The translations under genes were made by a program, and so were the position numbers. Shown in pieces: positions 47,925-58,985 of a stretch of 64,000 bases of DNA. The notes beneath the pieces were generated by a model. The model had not been told where the DNA came from. It ran no database searches and saw only the letters and a list, made by a program, of their open reading frames with translations. Every line of letters starts with the position of its first letter. Position 1 is the first letter of the stretch. Source of the stretch: Macrophomina tecta (lineage: Eukaryota > Ascomycota > Dothideomycetes > Botryosphaeriales > Botryosphaeriaceae); NCBI GenBank assembly GCA_024180945.1, contig JAKSGN010000037.1, positions 2,237,501 to 2,301,500 on the forward strand. The letters run 5' to 3'.

Positions 47925-49075
47925 ATGCCATCCATCCACACGCCGAAAATGCTGACGAGCGAAGCGGTGGCTGCGGCATCCGCAAGATTGGGCCCGACGT
48001 CTGGCCCAAAGCAGGAAGAGGTATGCCAGCCCTCGGGCGCCGTGCAGGAAAGCGTGCCTTGCAGCGACTCTGACACGGCGGTGTTGCGTAGATAATCCGC
48101 GCTCCGCTCGATTATCTTCTCATGCTTCCAGGCAAGAACGTCCGGGGAAAGATGATCACCGCCTTCAACGAGTGGCTCCAGCTCCCCGCCGAAAAGCTGG
48201 AGGTCATCAAACGCATAGTGGAGCTGCTGCACACTGCGTCCCTTCTGTGCGTAGCGCCCGGCCGCCATCTGGCCGTACGCCCTGACCCTGTGCTCCAGGA
48301 TCGATGACATCCAAGATTCGTCCAAACTGCGTCGCGGGCTGCCCGTGGCGCACAGTATCTTCGGCATCTCTCAGACGATCAACTCGGCCAACTATGCCTA
48401 CTTCCTGGCGCAGCAGGAACTGCCCAAGCTGGGGGACCGACGGGCGTTTGAGATATTCACCGAGGAGCTGCTGAATCTGCACCGTGGCCAGGGCATGGAT
48501 CTCTACTGGAGGGATTCTCTGATCTGCCCGACCGAGGAAGAATATCTGGCCATGGTGTCCAACAAGACCGGAGGCCTCTTCCGGCTGGCGATCAAGCTGA
48601 TGCAAATGGCGAGCGAAACTGATCGGTGGGCCTGCCCAATGCGAGCAATGCGAGGGACAAGAGTGAGCTAACTCCGCCGAGCGACTACGTTCCCCTTGTC
48701 AATCTGCTGGGGAACATTTTCCAGGTCCGAGACGACTACCTCAATCTTCAGAGCGATGCGTACTCCAAAAACAAAGGATTCGGCGAGGACTTGACCGAGG
48801 GGAAGTTCTCTTTCCCCATCATCCATAGCATCCGCGCAAACCCAGCCAACATCCAGCTCTCCAGCATTCTGAAGCAGCGCACAGACGACAATGATGTCAA
48901 GGAATTTGCCATCAGGTACATTGAGTCGACCGGTTCATTTGAGTATTGCCGTCAAAGGCTGGCTCAGTTGGCAGCAGAGGCGCGAGAGCTTGCAAAGAAC
49001 ATGGAGAGAACAGCCACTCACGCCCAAGGAATCGAAAGGATCCTGGGAATGCTCGGAATTATGGAGCGAGGTTAG
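47925..49075 (+). CDS. Geranylgeranyl diphosphate synthase (cluster copy)
   Basis: Trans-prenyltransferase making C20 diphosphate for the pathway. Exons 47925-48020, 48092-48246, 48299-48625 and 48682-49075; GT-AG introns of 71, 52 and 56 nt, all frame-consistent, give 323 aa. The first intron removes an apparent early stop and joins the leader to [20 protein letters not shown]. First aspartate-rich motif DDIQD at 86-90 (then SSKLRRG), second DDYLN at 210-214. QGMDLYWRD and [11 protein letters not shown] are further family blocks. No large residue dominates the positions before the first motif, consistent with a C20 chain. It lies next to the PKS on the same strand, and its presence, rather than a farnesyl synthase, marks this as a diterpenoid pathway. 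Confidence 0.95.
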
Positions 49076-49889
49076 CCGAGTAGGCTTTTTTTTCCCCCCA
49101 AAACCAAAAAAAAAAAAAAAAACACATGACGATATGTCGGTTTACTTAGCCTGTCCTTACGGGAAAACGCTAGCGTGTGAGCTTGATAGAGTGTTGAGTG
49201 AATCAAAACTGCATGGCTCTGTACGTAGCAGTGAAGCTGCGGGGCCAGAACTGTGCGATCGAGATTGGCGTTGACCTCTCGTATTCCTCTCACGCTCGTC
49301 GGTGCCTTTGAGCTCGTTATATGAAATTGTCTAGGCTAAAATCAGAAGGCCCGTTGGCAGTGTGCCATGTCAGGCCACCTGGCTGACTCTCCAGCTGCAG
49401 GCGCTTTCCTCCCGTTGGCCACCAGCGGAACTGCTGACGCGCCAACGAAGCCGGCCCTACTTGTCTGGAAGGCTCTCCCCGTCAGCGACCATACGATAGC
49501 AAACATCAAGCGAGAGCGGGATGCTGCGGACGCTATGGGATGCAGGTACTACATCGGTCGCCCGCCGGAAGGCCCCGCCGACATTACACGGACTTCGAGG
49601 CCGCCATGCTGACTCTCAGTGGCAGGGTTGCTGGCATTGCTTGGACCGCACGGCCACAACCTGGAGTCAGGACACGAGCTCGCCTCAAAGAGACCGGAAC
49701 ATACAGTTCGGGCTCCAGGCGAGTATGCACATGTGCTTAGGCGGTTTGACTCGTCCGGAGACCAGCGTCCAGACCGGCGGCCCTGGGTGACTGAAGCGTT
49801 CTCTATTTCTTGCGGTTGAAATTGCACCAGTTTCTCGGACAGGGAGTTCTGGCTTAGATTCCCAATTACACCACTTCGTTAGAGAAAAC
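49076..49889 (+). promoter_or_regulatory. Spacer between GGPP synthase and PKS; homopolymer tracts
   Basis: 814 bp. Just after the synthase stop there is a T-run, a C-run and an A-run of about 18 (49087-49122), which may act as the 3' processing region. The remainder must contain the PKS promoter. Short frames here show no family features. Confidence 0.45.
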
Positions 49890-52800
49890 ATGTCTGTTGA
49901 GCTGCCTTCTTTGGTCGTTTGCGGCCCACAACTAGAGGAGATCCCTGACGCAGCATATCTCGCACGCCTGCGTTCCACCCTCCTTCATGACCCATACCTC
50001 CGAAGTCTGAAGCAGGAGGCGTTGGAGCTCCACGAGACGTGGCTGCTACTCAGTGCCACGGAACCCTCCCTCGCGCGTTTCGATGCAGCACCGCTATTGC
50101 ACAGCTTTGCCGAATGGATCCGCACTGGCGACTCACATGTTTTGCGGTTGGCCGGAGGCACCCTGAGAAACACACAACTGGCCCTTCTGACAGTGTTGGC
50201 GCACCTGCTTGAGTACACGACCTACTTGCAACACCGCCATCACCATGACCACGCTCAATCGGAACACGCCGTCTTGACCGCCGTCCACGATGGAGGTGTC
50301 CAAGGCCTATCCATCGGCGTTCTCTCTGCAATTGCAATCTCATGCTCGCAGAGCAGAATGCACCTGGCCAGGTATGGCGCCGTCGCCCTGCGACTGGCCG
50401 TATGTGCCGGAGCATGGAAGGACCTCGACGAGATGCACGCAGCAGAGCCGTCCGTCTGCCTGGAGGCGCGATGGGAAGGAGGAGGGGCAAGGGCGTTCAA
50501 AGCCGTTCTCGATAGCTACCCCCAGGTAGGCGCTTCCAGGTACAGGAAGAGGGCACATCCTGAGTGTTGCTGACCGTGCATTTCAGGCTTATGCTCCCAT
50601 GAGGGAGGATGCATCAAGTGCAACTGTCATTGTCCCCGAGAGCAGCGCGGCCGCAATGGCGCGTAGACTCGAAGAGGACGGGATTGAGGCCAGACAAGTC
50701 GGCTTCCAAGGACTCTCGCATCGTCCGGACCACTTTGGCGCCTGCCAGAAGCTGTTCAATCTGTGCTCGTCGCTGCCTATGCTCCGTTTCCCCGAGCACT
50801 GCCATCCTCTTGTGCCGCTGACGCGCAACGGGAACGCCGAGACGGTGGATGACGGAGCATCGTTGCACGAGATGGCACTGCGGTGTATCCTGCTCGAGAA
50901 GCCGGATTCGGCTGCCATCACGGCGCAGTGCGTGGCAGCAATCAGCCGGCAAGCAGGAGAGCCTCGAGTGCTCTTGCTGGGCCGCGTAGAGTGCATTCCA
51001 CGCTCGGTGCCGGCAAGGCTCATCCGGCCGATGGCCGCCGGCCACAGCCTGTACGTCTATCCGGACGAGTCAATCGCCATCGTGGGGGCATCCTGCCGGT
51101 TTGCCGGCTCAGAGACTCCCGCCGGTTTCTGGGACACGCTCCGAGAGCGCAGGTCCACACTGGGAAAGGCTCCGGTGTGGAGAGGGTACGGCAGCGAGGA
51201 GGAGCCGTTCTGGGGCAACTTTCTCGCCTCGGCGGGCGCCTTCGACCACGCCTTCTTCCGCAAATCGCCTCGGGAAGCGGCCTACATGGATCCGCAGCAC
51301 AGACTGGCTCTGCACCTTGCGTACGAGGCCCTGGAGTCCGGTGGGTACTTCAACCCTGCCGCAGGGACGCAGACAGACGACATCGGCTGTTACGTCGGCG
51401 TCTACTCCTCTGACTACGAGGACAATGTCAATGCCCGGCCGCCCACGCCGTTTTCCTTCACCGGCACCGCACGCGCCTTTGCCAGCGGCCGCATCAGCCA
51501 GTTCTTCGGGTGGACCGGCCCTTCGCTGATAGTGGACACCGCATGCTCCTCTTCCGGCGTAGCCATCCACACGGCCTGCAAAGCAATCCAGTCGGGAGAA
51601 TGCACCATGGCCCTGGCCGGAGGGGTGAATCTGATGACGAGCCCCAAGTCGCACCAGAATCTTGCCGCCGCCTCGCTGATGAGCCGGACCGGGCAGTGCA
51701 AGCCGTTTGACGCGAGTGCAGACGGGTACTGCCGAGGCGAGGGCGGCGGATTCGTTCTGTTGAAGAGACTGTCGTCCGCCGTGGCGGACAATGACCGTGT
51801 CCTCGGCGTGCTGGCGGCCTCGGCCATCAACAACAGCAAGGGCAGTCTCACCATCACGGCGCCCTCGCTGGAATCTCAGGCCGCCCTGTATCAGAGCGTG
51901 CTCCGCAAGGCCGGCATGCAGCCTGACCAGGTCTCGTACGTGGAGGCGCACGGCACCGGCACACAGAAAGGAGACCCGGTCGAGTGCCACAGTCTGCGAC
52001 GCGTCTTCGGGCGCAGCAGCAGAAACAGCCCACCCCTCCGCTTTGGCTCGGTCAAGGGGAACATTGGCCACAGCGAGGGGGCGTCCGGAGTGGCTTCGCT
52101 GGTCAAGGTCCTGCTCATGCTACAACATGGCCTGATTGCGCCGCAGGCGAACTTTTCTGTGCTCAACCCAGCCGCGCCCAACCTAGAGGAAGCCAACATG
52201 GAGATCCCCCTATATCTCCAGCCGTGGGATGCCGATTTCCGTGCGGCTTGCGTGAACAACTACGGCGCAGCAGGGAATAACACAGCCATGATAGTTTGCC
52301 AACCTCCCGCGACCCAGCCCGTGTCCCGGCCCTCCTCAGTACAGAAACGCCATCAGTACCCCTTCATGCTCACCGCCCACTCGGACGCAAGTCTTCGTCA
52401 GCACTGTCGCATCCTGCTGCAGTTCGTCGAGGACCAACAAGCCTGGGCTGGCGATGACCTGCTCGCGAGCCTCGCCTTCCACTTGGCTCAACGACAAAGT
52501 CACCAGCTCGGCTATCGGACGGCGTTCTCAGCGAGGTCAATTGACGACTTGAAGGCCAGGCTGGGCGAGCAAAATACCCAGACACGAGGCAATTGCAATC
52601 CCGTGGTGTTGGTCTTCGCCGGGCAGACGGGGCATCGGCCTCGTCTCAGCGAAGAAGCCTATCACAGCTCATTCCTGCTGCAGCATCACCTGGACCGGTG
52701 CGACCGCACGCTCCAGACGTTGGGCCTCCGCGGCCTGTTTCCGCAAGTATTCGGCACGCAGGCGGTAGATGACCTCGTCGATCTGCATTGCATGCTCTTC

Positions 52801-55800
52801 TCGATACAATATGCCACCGCCGCAGCGTGGATTGACGCTGGCCTTGACGTCAGGAAGCTGGTTGGCCACAGCCTCGGCCAGCTGACTGCTCTCTGCGTTG
52901 CTCGCGTGCTTACCCTGCGCGATGCGCTGAAGATGATATCCGGGCGGGCAGCACTGATTCAGAGCAAATGGGGTCCAGAGCAAGGCTGCATGCTGAGCGT
53001 GGATTCGGACGCAGTGACGGTGCGAGCCCTGATCGACTCGATGGCCAGCGAAGAGAAAGTCGAGATTGCATGCTATAACGCTCCCTCGAGCCATGTAGTA
53101 GTGGGCAAGGCTGGAGCCACTGCCGCATTTGAGAGCGCCGCTCTCTCCGCCGGGGTTCGCACCAAACGACTGGCCATCACGCATGCCTTCCACTCGCCAA
53201 TGGTGGACAGTATCATGGAGGACTACGAAAGCCTGCTGCGGGAGCTGCAGTTTCACAGCCCCACCATTCCCATCGAACCGTGTGAGCAGTCCGGCGGCAG
53301 CTGGGAGAATCTCACTCCAGAGCGGGTCGCGCGGCAGTCCCGCGCGCCCGTCTACTTCGGTGCCGCCGTCTCCAGAGTCGAGCGAGAGCTGGGATCGTGC
53401 GTCTGGCTCGAGGCTGGAGCCGGCCCCGCCGGCGTCACCATGGCACGTCGTGCTGCGAGCAGCTCATCCCACGCCTTCCTTTCGGCCCGGCTCGGTAGTC
53501 CGGACGCCATGGACTCCCTTGCAGATACCACCCTCAGCCTCTGGCGCGAGGGCGTGCGAGTGCAATTCTGGCCGTTCCACCCCTGGCAACGCCACTGCTT
53601 CCGACTGCTCGAACTCCCGCCGTACCAGTTCGAGACGACCCACCACTGGCTGCCATTTGCCAGTGCTCCGGAATCGGCGGCGCAACAGCTAACGACGGCG
53701 AACGACGTGGCCCCTCAACTCGTCTCGGTCGTCCGATCCTCGGGCGGCGCCGATCCGGAGGCGGCGGAGTTCACCATCAACCAGCACAGCGAGGAGTATG
53801 CTGTCTTCGTCGGCGGCAGAACCGTTCTGGGACACGCCCTGAGTCCGCCCTCGGTGTACCTCGAATCAGCCGCTCGAGCTCTGGGTCTTGTCTCCGCCGC
53901 GGCGGGCGGCCCGACCGCTCTGCCGCCGCACTTCGAGCAGGTCCAGCTCCACGCTCCCTTGGGCATGGATCCCAGCCGACGCATCCGCCTGAGGCTGCAG
54001 AAGCACAACACGTCAGCCTGGGAATTCGTCTTCGATAGCCAAGCTCCTGCCCTGGATGGAGGCCAGACTTTCCAGCTTCAAGCGTCCGGCATCATCAAGT
54101 CCCAAGAACAAGACCGCGCCGTGGCCGGGCCATATCGGCCGCTGCTTCGCCGTCTGATCGATCACGAGCGGTGTCGGGTGCTACTGGAAGACTCTGGCGC
54201 TTCGGTCGTGCAGGGCGCGTTCGTGAAGAACATACTGGGCCGGGTGGCGAGCTATGAGGACAGCTATTTTGGGATCCGCTCCATCACGTCCAAGGGCCAT
54301 GAGGCTGTCGGAGTCGTCGACGTGCCGGAAATTGCGCACCAGCGCTGCACAGAAACTAGAGTCAACCCACCCCTCTTGGACAATTTCATGCTGGTAGCAG
54401 AGATGCATGCTGGCAACTTGGACGCATGTGGGAGCGACCAGATGTATGTCTGCAACGGATTTGACGCTCTCGTCCCCCAAAACAACGATGGAAGCCTGCG
54501 GGGTCCTTTCACAGTGTACTCGAAGCTGGAAAGAGAAAGCGACAGGGTCTTTGTCGGCGATGTGTTCGTACTCACCGGCGGCCAGAAGACCCTATCCCTG
54601 GCTATCCTGGGCGCGAGGTTTTCAAAAGTCCCCGTTCGTTCTCTGCAAAGGGCCCTGGAGGCAGCGAATGGCTCGCCGAATGTCCGCACAGCGGAAGCGT
54701 TGGATCACTCTGCAGTCGCCATAGAAGCTCGCGATTCCGCGCTGACTTCACCACCGATCTGCCCCCATGCGCCGCCATCTTCGGATGCGGTGAGTACGAT
54801 CTCACTCAATGAAGTCAAAACTACGACCGAGAGGGTCATCAGCGAGACAACAGGCGTCCCACGCGACCGCATCAATGATGCGACTCTGCTCGGCGATTTG
54901 GGCGTGGACTCACTGATGGCAACAGAGCTTCAGGTGAGGTTCAGTGATGTGCTTCACGTCGACCTCGCCATTGGGACGCTTTGCGAGCATGGCATGACGG
55001 CTGGCAGGCTGTGTCAAGAAATACATTCAAGACTCAGTGGGGTGCCGCAATTGAGCCCGCATGACACCGATCGCTCTTCCGACCTTTCCGCCGGACAACC
55101 TCCGTCAACACCGAAGGCCAGCACGCAAGAACAAGAGCATTTCATCGTCGAGTTATCAAAGCTGCTCACCGAACATCTGAACTGCTCGCCAGACATACCC
55201 CCGGAAACGCCTCTGGCGCTGATGGGGCTCGACTCGCTGCTCGCCATTCAGCTCGCGTCCGACATGGAGAGCAGGTTCGGGAAGAAGTCGAGCGCGATGA
55301 ACATAGATGAAAACACGACTTTCTCGGACCTTTGCCGCGTCCTCTCGGGAGCCGATTTGCCGGGTTTCCCGCGGACGAGCGACAACAGACGAAGTGAAGA
55401 GGGCGGTGTCGGCCACGTCGGTCCTGAGAAAAGCGAAGCATCCTTCTTCCGAGAAAAGGAGGATGTCATTAAGCTGGAATTCGACCGCGCCAAGCAGAGA
55501 TACGGGCTGTTTTCCGAACAGGCCGGACTCGCTGGCTTCCACGCGAGGGTATATCCACGACAAGTGGCGCTGGTACTGGCCTACATCGTAGAGGCGTTCA
55601 GAACCCTCGGCTGCGACGTGGCAACGCTGCGAGCGGGCGAACGGCTCCCGCCCATCCCGCACGAGCCCAGATACGAGAAGCTGGTGCGCCGATATCTCCA
55701 GCTGTTAGAAGACGCCGGCTTAATCACGTCGTCCGGTGAGCATCCGCCCGCTCATCTTCGGACAGCCAAGGCCCTGGAGCACGCGGAGGCGTCGCGCCTC

Positions 55801-56595
55801 CACCGTGCAATCCTGGCCGATTTCCCCGCATACCGGCCAGACCACAGGCTGCTTCAGCTCACCGGCCCGCGTCTCGCGGACTGCGTGTCCGGCAAGGTGG
55901 ACCCGCTGCAGCTGCTCTTCCACGGCCCGGCGTCGCGGCAGCTGCTCGAAGCCTTCTACGTCAGCAGCCCCATGTTCGCAACGGCGACAAGGATGATGAG
56001 TGAGTTCGTCGGCCAGCTTCTGCGCAAACACGGCGGCTGCTCCGAGCGCCTCCGCGTGCTCGAGGTCGGCGCGGGCACGGGAGCCACCACGCACCAGCTC
56101 CTGGATCAGCTCGTGGCGAGCGGGGCCGCCTTCACCTACACCTTCACCGACGTCTCCTCGTCGCTGGTGGCTGCCGCGCGGCGCAGGCTGGAGGCCCGCT
56201 ACGCGGCCGCCGGCCACGAGATGCAATTCGCCGTGCTCGACATCGAGCGGCTGCCGCCGCAGCGCCTGCTGCACTCGCAGGACCTCGTCGTCGCCTCCAA
56301 CGTCCTCCACGCCACGCGCAGCCTGTCCGACACCTGCTCCAATGTCCAGCGCCTGCTGCGGCCCGGCTGCGGCGTCCTGTGCCTGCTGGAGCTGACGCGC
56401 CCGCTGCCCTGGCTGGACTGCGTCTTCGGCCTGCTTGACGGCTGGTGGCGTTTCGCCGACAGCCGCACATACCCGCTAGTGGACGAGTGGCGGTGGAAGG
56501 CGTGCCTGCTGAATGCTGGCTTTCGCCATGTTGACTGGACGGATGACGAGTCCCGCGAAGCAGACCTCTTTCGGTGGATTCTGGCTTTGACATAA
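49890..56595 (+). CDS. Non-reducing polyketide synthase SAT-KS-AT-PT-ACP-ACP-CMeT
   Basis: Iterative type I PKS, inferred to build a C-methylated tetraketide-type alpha-pyrone from acetyl and malonyl-CoA with SAM. Exons 49890-50525 and 50587-56595 (61 nt intron) give 2214 aa. SAT about 1-350, with GLSIG at 139-143 where the usual Cys is Ser141. KS about 373-800: Cys532 in DTACSSS, EAHGTGT, KGNIGHSE. AT about 885-1190: Ser974 in GHSLGQ. PT about 1255-1570: His1295 and Asp1477 (PLLDNFM). Two carrier domains: Ser1654 (GVDSL) and Ser1762 (GLDSL). C-methyltransferase about 1880-2110: LEVGAGTG. The chain ends soon after, with no thioesterase or reductase, which fits release by pyrone lactonisation. 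The domain set parallels DpfgA/SubA-type synthases. Confidence 0.96.
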
Positions 56596-57847
56596 GAGGT
56601 GTGAGGGACAAAATGTAGTGATGCACTACGTAATGAGCATCTTCCTTTCCTTCGCTAGCCTTTTGAATATTTTCATTTGCCTGGTAAGTAAATCAAGCGT
56701 AACGGGAGGCCTCTTCCATGTAGCACTCTAATGAACAAGTATATCGTTTCGTTCCGAAAAGGTAGTTTTTTGTTAGCAAATCCGGAAGGGCTTATTCGAA
56801 TACTTAGTTATCTGTTGGAATAGAGCCAAAAGGACAGAACACGTCCAGTTAATCCATGTTGCTAGGGGGGCTCTTATACCCCCAGCCCCTGATGCTTGGG
56901 TTGGTGGAACTGACGGATATTGATAACAGAAAGGGAAGGAGGTTAAGATATATAAACCAGCGGAACCCTTATTTATGACCAATCTTAACTTTCCAGTATC
57001 TCATTGACTGCCTCAGATAACGTGCCTATGCCAATACAATGAGAGAGGGACGTGTGTATACGCCTACCTAAATTGCCGCTCTATCGTCCCCGCTCCTTAC
57101 TTAATATAGCATCCTCAAGTGTCGGGTTATTTTGTAGGCCTCAATTGACGGGGGCCATTTCGGGGTGAGACAATTATAGCACTGGCAAGGGTATGGACCG
57201 CCGCAGGCAATGGCTGACCTCACCGGCCTCTTACATCCTGAATGATTTGAGAGGCTCTTGGCTGTGTTTAAGGGCTTTGCTTAGAGGACACGACGTCGAT
57301 ATCCGCGGTACAGCAGCTGCTTATGTTTCTATGGCTTTGCTGTATTGGAGTGAGTTCTCGTCATGCGCGGACGTTCTGCCAGCACCCGCCCACACCGCAC
57401 TAGTAAAGTCGTTGACGGGAAATCTATTCACGTCTAACTGTTGCCTGTTCGAGTTGAGCATTTCGCTCACGCCACCTGCGAAGTAGGATCAGACACCCCG
57501 ACTCACGATCAATCCCGTATTCTTTGTAAGCATGGCAAGTCACGAAGTCGGTTCAGGATCGTCGATAAGAACTTCGTCCCTTGTCAGTCCTGAAAGTAGC
57601 GTTTTGCTCGAGAACAAGGGCCAGTCAGTGATATCAATGCTGTCCCGCGAACTAGTCTGGACGGTGACAATATTGAGCTGGTCCCTTGGCTGAAAACCTC
57701 GTCTCACAGCTCTCTGCACGAAGGATGCTGGTTGCTCCAGTCCCTGAGGAGTCTGTAGCGGCTATCGCTAGCCAGACGCTCTTCAGCATCAAGCAGCATT
57801 CAGCTGCCGTGGCCGATGATCTATTTGGAAGGAATTCGTTGTCCTAG
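56596..57847. other. PKS downstream region
   Basis: 1.25 kb without a recognisable gene. A 97-codon frame at 57193-57486 resembles nothing I know and has no domain features. This is the right edge of the cluster. Confidence 0.4.
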
Positions 57848-57969
57848 TGTTGGAACTTTCGTGTATTTAAGGTTCAGTAGCGTAGCTTGGCCGTAGCAGG
57901 TATAAAAGGGGCCCCACCCGCCTGCCACGGCTCATCACCAAGAATCTCATTTCACCACCAAATTCAACA
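57848..57969 (+). repeat. Solo copia LTR with perfect target duplication
   Basis: 122 bp starting TGTTGGAACTTTCGTG and ending ACCACCAAATTCAACA, with a TATA-like GTATAAAAGGGG inside. CCTAG stands directly before (57843-57847) and directly after (57970-57974), a 5 bp target duplication. The ends match the LTR at 937-1073. It arose by insertion of a full element followed by LTR-LTR recombination. Confidence 0.88.
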
Positions 57970-58027
57970 CCTAGCAAGGCTCCGGGGGCCAGATTCTGCT
58001 TGGAACTACTGCTGGGATATAGCTTAA

Positions 58028-58985
58028 TCAATTCACAATGAATAAAAGTGCGGCGCCGTGCTTTTTTCGCTCCAACAAATATCCTTGCCCACAAATATCC
58101 CTGGCCACCAACACGCCCTTAGCGTACTCGATCGCCGTACAACTGGTGAAGGGGAAACCCTTGGCCAAACCGTCACGGACAATCTTGAAACCGAGTCCTT
58201 CACTCCTCGTAAAATACCGCGAGAACTGTTTGTCGTATCTGATGAGCTGACCGCAAACTAAGCCGCTCTCTTCCGTGTAAGATTTCAGTGTGCTATGTTT
58301 TGGCGACACCTTTCGTGACATGGGCAATCTTCCATCCCAGACTGTACGATGTCTAGTCAGTACATGTCGGGCTTGAGTGTCACATGGGTAGACTTACCAT
58401 CCTATAAGTTAAAATACATCCCGATTCCCGCTTTGGGGGAATTTATATGTAGCGCATCACCCGCAAGGAAAATTCGACCATCTGTGGAAAATTTTGAGCC
58501 AGACCATTCAGAGCATTGGGAAGCTCGATGCAAAAGGTAGGCTTTGTAGTCGAGCTTGTATAGATGCGTCAAACGTCGACCCTGCTCCAGAATCATCTCG
58601 ACGTAGACCAAACTCCGATCATGTACATCCTCAAATTGACCACCGGCACGTATAAAGTCCTTTTCGTGTGGCAAGATCATCAAAGCTTGTCTGTCCCTGA
58701 ATATAATACCTCTGGTGAGGACGTCCGTTTCCGCATGTGTTAGCTACTTGAGCAAATGAGTCTGCTTCCCCTGGGTCAAACCTGCGGAAATCAGTCTCTG
58801 CTAGACAAACAAACCCTGCCCCGACGGACTCTCTTGGTTCTCCTTCGACGTCTGCTCTGATTGATTTGCGTACACGCCTGCGGGCCTCATCCGTTCCAAT
58901 CACGTATTTCGCCCTGATAAGTTCGGTAGTGCCCTCTTCCCCGCTTGGGCGACGGATCCTATAAGTTCTGCTGGGCGATTGAATG
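58028..58985 (-). pseudogene. Decayed phenol-2-monooxygenase-like flavoprotein
   Basis: On the - strand the order of family motifs is kept but the frame changes and breaks. It reads AKYVIGTDEARRRVRKSIRA (degenerate DGA motif of aromatic hydroxylases), LAETDFRRF, ILPHEKDFIRA, then FLAGDALHINSPKAGIGM (FAD ribityl-binding GD motif). Right after YFNL comes a TAG where the family continues into a DG/NL..WK segment. The sequel GWKIAHV, LKSYTEES, QLIRYDKQFSRYF and FTSCTAIEY lies beyond a possible intron. The first 150-200 residues are absent. It may be a lost hydroxylase of the neighbouring cluster or an unrelated neighbour; the sequence does not decide. Confidence 0.75.

Noticed and set aside
48021..48091. 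GGPP synthase seemed to have an early stop and a shifted start
   Set aside because: An intron 48021-48091 removes the stop and joins in frame to [10 protein letters not shown].
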